A stretch of DNA of 64,000 bases from Scatophagus argus (taxonomy: Eukaryota; Chordata; Actinopteri; Scatophagidae), in assembly GCF_020382885.2 (NCBI RefSeq), contig NC_058506.1, positions 8,472,318-8,536,317 of the forward strand, read 5' to 3'. The position numbers and the translations under genes are program-made. The notes under the pieces are model-generated. The model was not told the DNA's origin. It saw only the letters and a list, made by a program, of their open reading frames with translations, and did no database searches. Shown piece by piece: positions 36,262 through 49,700 of the stretch (within the stretch, counting starts at the first letter, position 1; each line of letters begins with the position of its first letter).

Positions 36262-37761
36262 ATGGCTCAGAGGAGGGCTGCTGGTGGCTGCTGCTGCCCC
36301 AGGGCACCCATGAATGAAGACAATGCCCGTTTCTGCCTGCTGGCTGGCCTCATCCTGCTCTACTTATTGTGCGGGGCGGCCATCTTCTCAGCCCTGGAAC
36401 ACCCCTTTGAGCTGCGTGCCCGTCGCCTCTGGAAGCAGCAGCTGGACAACTTCACCCAGCGATACCGGGTCAACCTGGGCGCCCTGCACACTCTGCTGCG
36501 TCAGTACGAGGAGGCAAATGGAGCTGGGATCAGAGTGGACACGTTGAGGCCCCGCTGGGACTTTTCTGGGGCTTTCTACTTTGTGGGCACAGTGGTCTCC
36601 ACTATTGGTAAGTTTTGAAGTTTTTCCTGAGATGCTAATTTAAAAGATCTTAAATTGTTCTTTTAAGAAAACAAACCCCCAAAATGATATTGTTAGACAA
36701 ATGTGACCTTTAACTTTTTTTTTTTTTTTTTTTTTAATTTCTTCTCTCCAGGTTTTGGCATGACCACACCAGCAACCATAGCTGGGAAAATATTCTTAAT
36801 CTTCTATGGTCTCATTGGCTGTGCTGCCACAATCCTCTTCTTTAACCTCTTCCTGGAGAGAATCATCACGATGTTAGCTTACATCATGCGCTGGTGTCAC
36901 GAGCGTCGGCTGAGGTGTGCTGGAGTCGGGGTAGTGTCCAGCAGGGAGGAGCCGTCTGATGAGGAGGACAGCCTGGAAGGCTGGAAACCGTCAGTCTATT
37001 ACGTGATGCTGATCCTGGGTGTGGCGTCAGTTGTGATTGCGTGCAGTGCCTCTACTCTGTACAGCTCCATGGAGAACTGGAGCTACGTGGACTCCCTATA
37101 CTTCTGTTTTGTGGCCTTCAGCACCATCGGCTTTGGAGACCTGGTGAGCAGTCAGAAACAGCAGTATGAGTCTCAAGAGGCCTACCGGCTTGGGAACTGC
37201 CTTTTCATTTTAATGGGGGTGTGTTGTATCTACTCACTTTTTAATGTCATTTCTATTGTCATCAAGCAAACTCTCAACTGGATCGTGGGAAAGCTGGTTT
37301 GCTCTGGCCGCAATCGGCCCCGCACCTGCTGCACACCTGGCTCCTGGTGGCTCTGCTGCCCCTGCCTCCCCACCAAAAGTCACAACCAGAGGCGCCTGCC
37401 TGCGCACCTCAGGCAAAAACGCATTAAACGCAACACCGTGCAGCCCATTTCATCCCACTGCCCCACAGGAAGACACCGCTACACAGAGGGCTCGGTGGAG
37501 ACAGTGTGTGACAGCGAGACGGATGCAGGTGCGGTGACTGATGGGGTGTATGTGGGCCGCCGTCTGTCGGGAGAGATGATCTCTGTCAATGAGTTCATGG
37601 TGTCCAATAAGGTGTCTCTGGCATTGCTGCAGAAACAGCTGAGTGAAACAGCTCACCAGGGCCCACGGCAGAGCTATGGCCATCAAAATGGATTTTCTGG
37701 CGGTGTGGGAGCCTTAGCCATAATGAATAATCGCCTTCAGGAAACCAGTGTGGATAGGTAG
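36262..37761 (+). CDS. kcnk12l: Two-pore-domain K+ channel, THIK type (KCNK12/13-like)
   Basis: Plasma-membrane background potassium channel. Two coding exons, 36262-36607 and 36752-37761, give 451 aa (human KCNK12 is 430). TM1 (FCLLAGLILLYLLCG) is at about 24-45. Pore 1 filter STIGFG spans the exon junction (about 112-118), and pore 2 is FSTIGFGDL (about 239). TM4 is FILMGVCCIYSLFNVISIVI. The C-terminal tail carries RRLSGEMISV, SNKVSLALLQKQLSE and the end segment FSGGVGALAIMNNRL, which is diagnostic of the THIK pair and slightly closer to KCNK12. The start was chosen because the following Cys-rich stretch up to NEDNARF matches KCNK12; an in-frame ATG at 36208 is possible. A channel of this type is halothane-inhibited and arachidonate-activated in mammals. 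Confidence 0.93.
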
Positions 37762-40052
37762 CTCTGCTAAGATGTTATTCATGTGTAATTTTTGGGGGGG
37801 TTATCTATACTGGAGAGCTAATGAGATGCATTTCCATACTAAGTGATTTCAAGAAAGTCGGCAATTTGACCTAATTCTGAAAACAGAACAATTAACATCT
37901 CCTCAGCACCTCTCTGAGAAATTTCAGTGGAAGTCTATGCAGATAATAGCAGACCTCCAGCATGGATTCTGGACATCAAATAATTGATGACATTTTGTTC
38001 TGTGTAGAGAAAAAGAGCAAGAAGATGAATGCAATTTAAAGACTTCAACATCACTGTGAAGTGGGGTCTGATGTCCTGAAGTGATTGGCTCATACGAAAG
38101 CAATCAGACGAAAGAAGCAGTGAAGGACCACTTGCTGGGGTCTGCTGATTTGAGAGTACTGCACATGTCCCCTGAGCTCCTCAGTAAATATGGTCATATG
38201 TGATGTGTTACAGATGTAACACAATGTCCATTTTCAGTCTCAGCTTAGATTACAAGCTGCATATGTAAAACATTTGAATTTTGATTTGTATTTAAACAGA
38301 GTTTCTCAAAGCCACTACAGGAGCCCACAAGCACTAAGAAAGGGACTTTTAATTTGTTGACTGCTCATAAAACACCCATCTTATTTCATCAATGCATGTC
38401 ATTGAAATTCATAGTAATCAAAAACGAGCGATAAGAGCCAAGGTTTTCAGTGGAGCACATCTAATCAAACGTGGCCTGCAGAGGACGTCCTCAAGTCAGT
38501 AAGTGCTGCACAGATAGCTGCAGGATCACATCAACACAGCGGAGAGCGAGGCTCAGGCTCTCCTCAGCTAGCTGGAGGAGATCCTTTACTATGCATTTTA
38601 AAGCCATTTTAATCCTTTCTGTATCATCTACGTGGCAGGTTTTCATCAGTGCTCGGGACGATACAAAAAGCTTCCTCCTTAGAGATTTCACTAGAGACCA
38701 ACTCATTCATTTTCCTCTAGTGGTCGCATTCGATGAACTGTCTCCATTGTTTCAAACCAACGAGAAAAACGATTGTTTAGTGAGGTATTGTGGGTAAAAA
38801 ATACGGCATGTTGTCAGTCAAATATTCTTTATTTAGATTTAAAACAATCATGACTCTTAACATGTAACGTCTACACACAGAAAATTACTCACTGAAATAA
38901 GTATGATGCATTTTGATGCAGATAAATTGACCCATTCTGAAACTGACCTGTTCTGATGCTGGTCAGGTGTGTAAAAGATGAATAAGGCAGCACAGTACAT
39001 ATCATCCAACTTGTGGAAAAAACACATTTCCCATGTGCTGTGTTGACAAATGTGTTTAGAAATATGGTTAATATATAGAGGGAACTGCCAGAAAGGTTTT
39101 CGTGCAGAACTTATTCATGTAAAATGCATCTTGATTGATCAGTAAATATATGTTTTAGGGGATTTGGCCAATTTATGGGTACTTTGAGCTCAATTTATGG
39201 TCACAATCAAATCACAACATGCTGTGTAGGCTAGTTTTTTTTTAAAAAAAAAAAAAAGAAAAAAAAATATCACATAATTATTTGAATAAATGACATTCTC
39301 CTAACATCTCTTCAGCCAAATGCATTTTGTCCTACATGTTTAAAATAAAACATAAAGTAAACACCTTTTCAAAAAGCATCCCCTTTGATTTATTTGGGAA
39401 TCATATTGTTTTGTTTTTGTAAGTGTATGCGTTGAGATTAGTCAAAATATTTAATCACTGTCAATCACTTTAGACCACAGGAGGAAAAGATGCTTTTGTG
39501 CATCCCTAACAGCTGTTAGCACTGTTAGCATGCTCAAGTGAATCAAATGAATATATGTAAGCTGCACGTTAGCTTTTGGCTAGCACTGACAACGTTTCAG
39601 TCAACACATTTTTTTCTTTCCTAAAGGAAAGGTAAACTGAAAAAAAAGTAGGAATGATTCTGTTATTTTTATTTATATTATCTACTGTTTTAAAATATCT
39701 ATTCTTAAAACATCTTTAAAATATAACTCTACATATACTCATGATCCCTATTTTATCCATTGAAAATGTACAGTTTCACAGTCGGCTGTTATTCACGATA
39801 TCATTTGAAATTGTTATCTGTATCTTCTGTTTACTGAATATGAGGCAGCGATTTGTTGCTGGATCAGTGTCTCTGAGTAGGTTTTACAAAATGTCATTCT
39901 TGTATAAATATAAAATGTATTTCTTTCATTGTATTTGTTATGTTAAGATGCTGCTTGCTGGCATGATGTAAACAAACGTCCCTGTCTGTTAATTATCTCC
40001 CCTTACTGTCAAATTGCACACATGAAGAAAACAGTTTTAATATTGACATAAA
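37762..40052. other. Convergent 3' UTRs of the THIK channel gene (+) and ppm1n (-)
   Basis: Plus-strand AATAAA signals lie at 39285-39290 and 39344-39349 and would give a channel 3' UTR of about 1.5 kb. Minus-strand AATAAA (TTTATT on the plus strand) is at 39668-39673, about 380 nt past the ppm1n stop, with another at 38828-38833. A 71-codon open stretch on the minus strand (38491-38706) has a helical leucine pattern but no identifiable homologue or splice context. Confidence 0.5.
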
Positions 40053-43000
40053 TTACAGTCCCTTCATGGATCCAGCTGGGCTTCTCAGGAGCTTCCTAAG
40101 CCCTGGACATACAGGTAGTAGAGAAAATAATGGTGAAAATACTGTGCACAGTGAAGATAATAACATGTCGTCTAATGGTTACAATGGGACAGGTATGTAG
40201 TTTGCACTCACATTTGGCAGTGTGGGCTTGTGTGTATCTCTTTGTTGATAGTAAGCAGAAATAATGCAGTTCCTTCTGCAACGCAAGGAAATAGCATGAT
40301 GTCATTTCCCTAAACAGGGTAAGGATGTACGCACATATGCATGTAAACACTCATTTTGTGTCTCTTACTTGCTCTGTATGCCTCCACCTGGTGGTAGTCC
40401 AGGGATAACAGTGGATGCGAGGATTGTGAGGACAGAGAGCAGGTCTGGTTCCTCCCCTCTGGCACACAGCTCGTCATAAATCTCTGTCAGATATTAAGGC
40501 AAAACACAAATTCGGAAAATTTCTTTCAAGTTTTACGTGCAGCAAAGCAAAGGATAAGCCTGGAGTTACTCTGTATTTTACAACATGTTGCAGTCATTCA
40601 TACAGTAATTTGTTGGGCGCTACTTTCAATGGCTGATTAACATACATTTAGTGTTGTGGTGAGTTTAACACTTCAGCAAAGCATATTGTATGTTGGGCAG
40701 ACTCAAAATAAGCTACAGGACTCAAGGTCATGGTATATGACCTTGAACATGTGACAAGTGACAGGCCTATCTAGTCAGATGGGTTAACTGTCTAACTCAC
40801 ATGTGAACTAAACACCATACTGTAGTGAACTTGACGGGGTGTGGGGTGTGGGTGGGTACGCAGGTAGACAGGCAGATTGACTGTCCAAATGTTTTGTTCG
40901 GCCCAACCTCTTTCTTTTTCTTTTCTTTCTTTTGTTTTTGTCAGATTACCCAATTTATCTATACCTGTCAAGATATTAAGAAATGTTCAGCGAATATAAC
41001 CACAATTGCAGCTAAAATAAAATGCTAGCCTATAAATCTCTCCTGCAATAAGATATATCAGGCATTGACTACAGAGAGAACACCTGTTTTTGGCAGCAGG
41101 ATCAATTCACTGATGATTTCAGTCTTTTTGTTCTATTTGTTGACAGCAAGAAAAAGCATCACATCCTCATACTTGTTTGAAATGGAAAACCGGTAAAAGA
41201 GCAGTATTGATTGTTTATTTATTAGAAAAATCTTTCAGATCCATGTAGCCTCTATAAGGCAGACTACCCTAATAAACCATAGTAAGTATAAGAGTTGCAT
41301 CTCACTGTGCTTCAACTGCAAACCATAACAGAAAAGTGACACCAAATACTTCATATGACAGTAAATTGCCAACAGCATATTTTATGTATCATATATACCC
41401 ATGTACCTGCAACTTTGGACTCCAGCAGGTCCTCCAGCTCAGCCTCCTGGTGTAGTGCCTCTGCTGACAGCTGGGGGGCACCAGGGAAGCACAGCAGGAT
41501 GATACTGATGTTGTCCAAGCTGCCCTGTGAAGACAAGTGGTGTCAACAGAGGTGAGTGATAATGACTGATGTTACACATGTGAACATATCAAACATAAAT
41601 TCAACTTGGGTAAACTGCTTTAGAAATAGATCATTTTCTCTTCAAGGTGCGTGCACCAGTGTCACACGGTTTGCAGTGGATCAGGAAAATGTAAATGGAG
41701 TGTGGAAGAAGCTGTGACATTTTGAGGTTATCCAAGCTGAAGCCCTGTTATATAACACACTGACATGATGGGCATAATGGCCAAAAGGAGGGCACCATGG
41801 GTGTAAGCGTGTGCACATGTGGCCCATATTAACCTTGTTGTGTTTCTTTGAGTCTAAAGAAAACACAAAACAGACAGTCATCCATATATATTTATCTAAT
41901 TGCCTTGGAGGTCTGCAAACCCTGATTTTAAATGAGTTATGCAGTTAAATTATAGTATGCAGAAAGCCTAAACAATACACTTTATGCTGAAAAGTCTTTC
42001 TGCTAATTTGTTCTGTGTATTACTTACTGTGCAGTGAAAATGTCTGCTGTGGAATAATTATTCACCCTCACTGGTCTGTAATTACTCTTCATGCACGAGG
42101 ATGGTACGACGAGCAATTCTATGTTCTTGAACATCAATTCTCAACCATCAAACACACTCAAAATGAGAGTGGCTGAAATGAGTCCTCACAGGAACCCAGA
42201 ATAATCCCATATAACCTGTTCTGACACCACTCTGGACTATTTTAAGATGGTCTCTGTCACACTATTATACCCTGAACAGCAGCCACAGTCCAAATGAGAC
42301 TGAACCAAATCTCTAGCAGACGTCAGAGCTGATTTTTCAGTTTAAATGAGTGCTATTATGTCCAGAGATGTTCTCTGCTTTACTTTTAGATCTTCGTCTC
42401 CATGAGGGCACAAACCTGACTAAAGTACCTAATCAATACTCTTATATTAACAATGGATCACATGAGTACTATGTAAAAGGGGTTGCTCATAGTGACAAAT
42501 CGGAAGAAAATTATTACCTGAGTAAACTCACCTATATGGAGCATTTTAGTGTCTTTTAGCTCATTGTTTCGACTTCAGTGGTTTATGTTGATTCTCATTG
42601 CTCTCATTAGTTCACCTGCTACCTACCCAGAACCAAACAGCTGACAGATAAAGTTTGCAAATTGCTAATGAGGAAACTGAAACACCTGACTACAGAGACG
42701 GGTATTTTTTGGAGAGAAAGATGGTGGCTAGAAATAAGACTTTAAATGAGTACTAATGTTCCATATCTGCTGGATGCTTAAATAAGCAACTGTTTGCCCC
42801 ATTACCTTAAAATATTATAATATTGCAATTTTCCTGTGTACATATTTCACCAACTTAAAATTCCAAACCACACCACAAATAACAACCTATACCCCAGTAT
42901 TACACAGATCTTTACCAAATAAACTAATCATCTTTATAAACAAGTCAACCGAATACAGAATGTAGAAAGAAATAACCAGATTTAGTCCTGTAGAGTCCTC

Positions 43001-44858
43001 AAACCATTTATATATGGGATATAAAATAGTGAAACGAGACCATCCAGTACATCCCCCTGTGGAACTCAACATTTATGGTTCAAACAGCAAGATACCATGA
43101 TTGTTTTTGTAAATCTGTCCATCCCACTAAATTTTCCTGATGTATCACCTGTCTGAACACAACTGTTGGGTAGAAAAAAAGATACAAGAAAAGGTCTTAC
43201 TGGAGGGTGTTTTTGAAAGCCTGAGTGAAAATTATATAGAATAATTATGATTGATTTGAAAAAAAAAAGAAGAAAATAGAAACTGTCCCCAAGATACCTT
43301 CATAAGGCTGAGCTCTTTTCTCAAAAATGACCCTGACATCCTTCAGATTAAGCCAAACCAACTCAACACAGTCACAGTTTAAAGGATTATGTCATTACAT
43401 AAAATCCACAAGCCATTAAAAATTATGTAACACAGTTTTACCCTGAAATTGTGTTTTCTGTTTATAACCAGTTAAAAGGATTTACAATTTAAACTACTGA
43501 AGATATAGGAACGCATAAGATGACGTGTGCAGTGGTTTTAAGCTGCAGGTTCTGACCTTATAGAGACAGAGGTCAATGACTTGTGTGCAGACCTCCCTCA
43601 GGTCAGTGCAGACACGCAGCCGGTTGTGGATGAAGGCGCACAGCTCCTCATTGCTGATGGTGTCCCACACCCCGTCACAGGCGAGCACCAGGAACTCATC
43701 TGCTGGTGAACGCTCCACCACACACACCTCTGGCTCTGGTGACACCATCTGCTGGCTGGGCGCCCGGTTCTCTGCTCCCTTGTAGCTGAAGTCCCCCAGA
43801 GCGCGGGACACTGCCAGGGAGCCGTTGATCCTTTGGATGGTCACTGAGCCACCTGCGCTCTCAATACGCTCTTTCTCCAGAGGACTGTAAGGTTTGTGGT
43901 CCTCAGTGGAGAAGCAAACCTGGCCAGACCGGCACAACATGGCCCTCGAGTCACCACAGTTGGCGAAATAGATGTAGTACGGTGAGATGAGAGTGGCCAC
44001 CACAGTGGTACCACCCCTCTCCCAGCCTTCTCGACGTGCCACAGAGTGCAGGTGTTTGTCTGTTTGCAGGAAGCCCTCAATGATGGCTCCTTTCACCTTT
44101 TCAGGGTCATCCTCTGGTCCCAATCCACCTGTGTGCACAAACAGATACGATATTGGAATATTTTTTGCTTTGGGAATTTGGCATTCCATAAAAACACATC
44201 ATTACATAGAATAGCATAAGGTATTAGCAGAATGCAATGAGAAATTACTATTCACAAAATCATCTTTAATAAGACATTAAGAGTCTCTTCTCCAGGAAGA
44301 AAACATTTTCCGGATGAGATTATCTTCCATTGTGCATAGCTGTGCATCTTTACCATTAATCAGTAAATTGCACTTCCTTACATAACACCACTCCATATCT
44401 TTAATCTTTTACATTAATTTTATGAATGCAGTTTTAGTTGCACATCTTTCACCTGTGGCAAGGATGTGGCCCAGAAGGTGCTGGGAGCAGTACTGTGCTA
44501 CCGTGCTGCCCGCATGACCATCAAACACAGCGAAGAAGCTCCAGTCGGCCAGCTCTCCACCCAGCTGTGGAACACAGTTGTGAAAGTCCTCCATGTTGGC
44601 CCTCCAGCCTTGCATGCTTCCTAGGGCGTAGGTGAGGCCCCAGCGTGCGCAGCCCTCCTCTGCTAGTTTGTCCAGGACCGGCCGGTCCAGGTAAGGGCTG
44701 GGGATGACCTCCTCCTTCTCTCCCTCCCCCGGCTGCTCTCCCTCTGCTGCTCCTCCACGGCCCCCTTTGAAGAAAGAGCTGACCCTCTTCTCCGTCTCTT
44801 TCACCAGCTGCCGCATAAATGCAGGCATCTCCACGCTGCCCTTCCTAGCTGTCCTCAT
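40053..44858 (-). CDS. ppm1n: PP2C-family Ser/Thr phosphatase PPM1N (PPM1A/B relative)
   Basis: Mg2+/Mn2+-dependent protein phosphatase. Exons from the 5' end: 44453-44858, 43557-44128, 41407-41524, 40369-40483, then a short last exon. The catalytic set is complete: SMQGWRANMEDFHN, FFAVFDGHAGSTVA (about residue 110), TTVVATLISP, FANCGDSRAML, GSLAVSRALGDF and LVLACDGVWDTISNEEL. The C-terminal helical part (DNISIILLCFPGAP, ELEDLLESKV, LASTVIPGLPPGGG) matches PPM1A/B/N. The last exon has two possible acceptors: one starting at 40102 gives an immediate stop (405 aa), the other at 40095 adds 12 residues (417 aa, stop at 40053). The name rests on sequence plus adjacency to rtn2, as in mammals; ppm1a/b-like is the alternative. 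Confidence 0.88.
41525..43556 (-). other. ppm1n: Large ppm1n intron 2
   Basis: AT-rich intron between the catalytic exon and the DNISIILLCFP exon. No additional exon, RNA gene or clear transposon is visible. Confidence 0.6.
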
Positions 44859-46775
44859 GGCTCTTCTACACAGCTGATGTGATGGGAATATTCTTGTATC
44901 CCTGGCCCAGTGTTGGTGACTGGGATGGAGGGCTGAGATGGGCCTGGTGGTGGGCCTGTGCAGTGTCTGCGTAGCCCTGCTGCTCCAGGGCTCAGAGCAT
45001 GGCTGCCTGAGCTGATGGATGTTCTCAGTGCTGGCTGCTCACCCCCCTCTCCCTGTTCATCTTCTTCCTCTCCTCTCCCTCTCTGGAGGCTTCACTGATC
45101 AGCGCTCTCTGCTCCACTCATCCTTCCTCTCCTCCTTGTTTGGTCTCTCCTGTGCTGCTGTGATTTCACCGTCTCCCTCGCTTTTTCATTGCTCTTCCCT
45201 CTTTCACTAGCTCTCCCCTTGCCTTGTTATTTTTCCCTTCCTCTGCAGTGATTGGCTGGCTATTTGTGTGCACCAATCCCTGCCTGGTCTGCATCGCCAC
45301 TGTCATGTCTGAGCTCACCCTCTCTCACTGTCCTCCTATCTGCAGCTCTGCCCCTCCCACATCTTTGGTAATCTCAACCTTTGATCGGTTGGGATTATGG
45401 GCTGCCACTGCTGTAGATTACAGGACTGTCAGCCATTTCGCATATGTGACTGACAGTGAAAAGACGAAACACAGGGGAAGGAAAGCTTATTTTCATCATA
45501 AACATAGCATCCTGTGTGGATTTGACTGTTATTTTTTTTAAAAAATAAAATATTCCTAGCCACAAATGTGCATATCTTTTCAAACTTTATAGAGTAAAAA
45601 AAAAAACATCTCAAATAATTAAATGGAGATGAGATGTGAAAGATTGCTGCATTTGTTAACTGTTTATTTAAATTTGATATTTCAATTTCATCCATTATGC
45701 ATGTCACCACAACAACAACATGACTTACAGCTGTTTGGTTTGGCACCATTCCCTGAATCAGTCAGTGTCACATCGTTCGCTCATTAATTCTCCACATACT
45801 TTGATTTAAGGGGCTGTCAAGCTACTGTGACCAGGCACAAAAGGATGGAGAAAATGTTTTAAACGTTTAATCAAAAGAGGCAGGCTGCACACCACAGAGA
45901 CAAAGCTCTGAGTTTATGTTCACGCAGAATACTCAGGAGACACCTCAACATGTTCCATTTCTACTCATGCAATAACTGTTATTTTGAAGGGAAAAATAAG
46001 GAGATTAACATCTTTACTCACAGCTGCAACATATGCAGGTAAACAGCTGTTGCTGTTAGAGCACATCAGACTAAACCAATATTAAAGATCTGGAGGAATC
46101 TCAGCAAATCAATGTGAAGAACATGCTAAAACAGCACTCAACAGTCATGTGTACCAGACAGTACGATAATACAATAATAACTTTGTTATTCAGAGACTAA
46201 ATGAAAGGCTACATAATTCTCCATAATGAACTCCGCAGAGAAAAATGTCTGGCGCATCTTTCTGGTATGCATTTAAAATGAGGTGACTGATGCATCTTGA
46301 TAACTTTTCTATTAGTGTGTGGTGTTCGTAGTTATGATTCAGGCGCTATTATACATTAATTAGTTTGTCATGAATGCTGCAGTACACAGCTGGAGGAGAT
46401 AACAGCCTGCTGACGTCGTTGTGTTCTTATTAATCCTGCATGGTGATGAATTTGACATTAAAAGCTGCTTCTCGCTAACGTGGCCGCATGTGAAGGCCTT
46501 CGGGTGCTGCTCGGCCACCAGCTGGCTGAAAGAGTCTCTGAAAGCTGAGGGACAAGTACATGCTGATGTCTCAAGTTCCCAGTTTGACTCTGTGTGTGTG
46601 TCTCTGTGTGTGTGTGTGTGTGAGAATCCAAACAAGGGGTATCCAATACAGGATAAAATTAGGCCAGGCAGGCCTTATACTGCTGACGGAGCTGGGGTGG
46701 CCAAAAAAAGCCTGGTGTGCAAGCCAACAGCGGCAGCACAAGGAAGAGAGGAGAGCAAGCAGGATCGCAACTGAA
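44859..46775. other. Divergent intergenic region between ppm1n (-) and rtn2-like (+)
   Basis: The part next to ppm1n (44860-45260) is strongly pyrimidine-rich on the plus strand and probably includes the ppm1n 5' UTR and promoter. A (TG)n microsatellite at 46590-46622 lies in or near the rtn2 5' UTR. No coding exon for a long reticulon N-terminal region is seen. Confidence 0.45.
46590..46622. repeat. (TG)n microsatellite upstream of the rtn2-like start
   Basis: About 16 TG units with one TC interruption, ending about 155 nt before the rtn2-like ATG. Seen directly. TG/CA repeats are the commonest fish microsatellite. Confidence 0.9.
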
Positions 46776-49700
46776 ATGGCCACCAAACGTAAGGAAATAA
46801 CTGGTGACAACTTGAAGTAAAAGCAATCAGAGGAGGAAGAGAGAATTTTTTTTTATTTTTCCCTGCTGCTGGACAGGTGCAAATAGAGAAAGGATGACCA
46901 GTCAAATGCTGAGTGTTGTATGTCTTTCATTTGGTGGACAGATGAACAAAGTGGGACTGGACTAAATGAGAGCCAGCTGCTGATTGAATGTAGTTATTTG
47001 TTTCATTCTTAAAAATTGTCCAAATTGTCCCATGGGAAAGCAAGATTAGTAGGAGTTTTCTTGTCAGGGCTTTTTTTTTTATATATATATTGTACTTTTT
47101 GTTCTTTTAATGAGGAGAGTTTGGTTATGTCTCTACCATGCTTGGGAAATTATAGATATAATTATATATATAAATACAGGTGTAACAGCAAGTATGAGTA
47201 TTTCTGTTTGTACCTCACCAGGGTCCTGTTCAAATCTGACATTAAATAAGTCAACTTGAAAAATGTTTTCTTTTATATTTCTCTGCTGCTGCTTTAGTTG
47301 AGTGTGTGCTTTTTGTGTATTTGTGCATGTACATGCATGACCCTGTTTCTTGTAAATTGTATTCTGGTGGTCCAGTTGAAGTTGTGAGTCTGTGTGTGCA
47401 CTTGTTTAGCTGAGAGATCCTGAGTGTTTCTTTTAATCAGATAACTAACTTGGGATTATTACTAGAATTTTGGCAGCTCACTTAATATTTTGAAGGTCTA
47501 ATATAAGACTGTGACTCACAGCTAATAATAATTCCATTTTTATTATTCAGAAATGTGCAGAGTGCGTTATTAAAAGCAACACATTCATGCAGAAGCAAGA
47601 AAAGAGATTCATTAAAAGATGCAATTGCGTAGTATGTCCTTGATTTAAATAGAAGACAAGATTTCCCACAGGACAGTCCCATGAACTGCATGCTAACATT
47701 ATAACTGCCAACATTTTTTTTTTTTTAAAAAAAGCCTATCCATAATATATTGAGCTTTTCACCTGCTATTTTTCTTAGTCATCCTTTGTCTAATTTTTCT
47801 CCTGTCAGATATTTTCTTTTTGAAACACACATATACAGACATAATTAGTAGATTAGCTGCTGTTTTCACTCATCCACTCATATACAGTTCATACACATGG
47901 TATGACCTTTCCAAAACATCTAACCCCAAGTTTATGTTTTTGAATGAGTTACCGTCCATTGTGTCTCAGACCTAACTCAAATGCCTCAGATACAAAGGGA
48001 GAGCTGTGTGTGTCGCATTCCCCTCAGCACCAGCAGGTTTGTTTGTACTAAACAGACCAGGACAGGACAGGAAGATGTTCTGGATCATATTGTACTTTGA
48101 AGAGGTGTCACTTTCACAGAGGTTTGGAAAACTGATATGAAACTATTTGATGGCCCATTTTTTTGGGGTACCTGACTTCTTACTATCAGGCATCTTTACT
48201 GTCATTTTTCCATATTAAGTGCAATTTAATTAGCTTTTTGTTTCTAATTTTTGTTCACCCTTCTGTCGTCTATTTAAGTAATCATTTTTTTTGCTTCTAT
48301 GTGTGTCTTGTTTTGCAGTAGTGGATCTGGTGTACTGGCGGAACTTGAGGAGGACCGGTGTGGTGTTCACGGGTCTGGTGATCGGACTGGCCAGTGTGTA
48401 CCAGCTCAGTGCCATCACTGTGCTCTCCCACATCTGTCTGGGTGCCATGTGTGTCACTTTTCCCCTCCGTCTCTACTATAAACTGCTGGAGCTGCTTCGC
48501 TGGAACCCCGGGGTTCACCCGTTCCAGTGAGTCTATCAACGCATATTGGAATATATTATACGCATATTTGGACATCATTGGTTCATTTATCCAAATTCAA
48601 GCCCACACTGAATGCTGCTGCACTACTCTCAAAACTTTCACCGATCTTGCATATGTGGCTAAATGTAGGGCCTCAGTTGTTTTGTATCACTTGAGCATGC
48701 ACGCAGCTTTGTGTGTTCTTAAGGGCCTGTCTGTGTGTCTCTGTCCCCAGGTCGTATTTGGACAATGACAGTTCTCTGACAGATAAGGAGACAGTAATGC
48801 TAGTGGAGGAGGTGGTGCTACTGATCGCATTTGCCGTCACAGAGATCAAACGCCTGATTTTCATCGACAGCATTATTGACTCCTTTAAGGTCTGAGTGTG
48901 CCAATAAAATGACAACAGATAAATGAATGTATGAACACAAACTAATTCATAAAACCTGAACGCTGAATAATGAAAGCCCAAAAATCCTGGGTCATAAGTC
49001 TTACGTTTTTTAAAAAAAGATGGCGTGCTGACATCAGTGTTACCACATACTGCTACCACAACCCTGGGCAGGTAGTTTATTGTCAGCTTGTATGGGCATG
49101 TGAACAGCTTCCCAACATCTTTTTGATGGGTGCACACCAGCAAATCAAAACAATGACCCGAAAGATCAGAGGTGTTGATTCACAATTTTATCGACAGTAC
49201 AAGAAACCCCTCACATGACAGGGATTCTTTTGTTGATACAGTGTTATTACATTTTCAACTTAACAATCACATTTTTTTTTTTTTTTCTGTTGCTTTCACT
49301 CAGTTTGTTGTGCTCCTGTACCTTCTGACCTACGTCGGCTTCCTAACCAATGGACTGACTCTGGTGATAACTGGTGAGTTCTTCTGAAGAGTGTTTCTGA
49401 GCTCTCACCGCAATAATTATGGTCTGGTTATGTTTACACGACCTGGACCTGACAGAGGACACAAGCGTCAGTCTGCCGTTTCAAAGTCGCGTGTTTAAGC
49501 GTCCGGTTATCCACTCATTCACACTGAGACGTGCTGCTTAGGGAAATGTTTTGTCATGTCTTTGAATAGAAGAACTTAAATCGCAATTAGAAATGAAGCT
49601 CTGTCGTTTCTCTCTTGTCTTTGTTGAACAGCTGTGATCGCCATTTTCTCCATTCCTCTTTTCTACAAAAAGCAGCAGGTGAGGAACTGAACTTTTTGAT

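Noticed and set aside
37762-38400. Looked for tRNA, snoRNA and microRNA genes here and in other introns and intergenic regions
   Set aside because: No convincing cloverleaf, box C/D or H/ACA pattern, or strong long hairpin could be supported by eye. A covariance-model search would be needed to decide.
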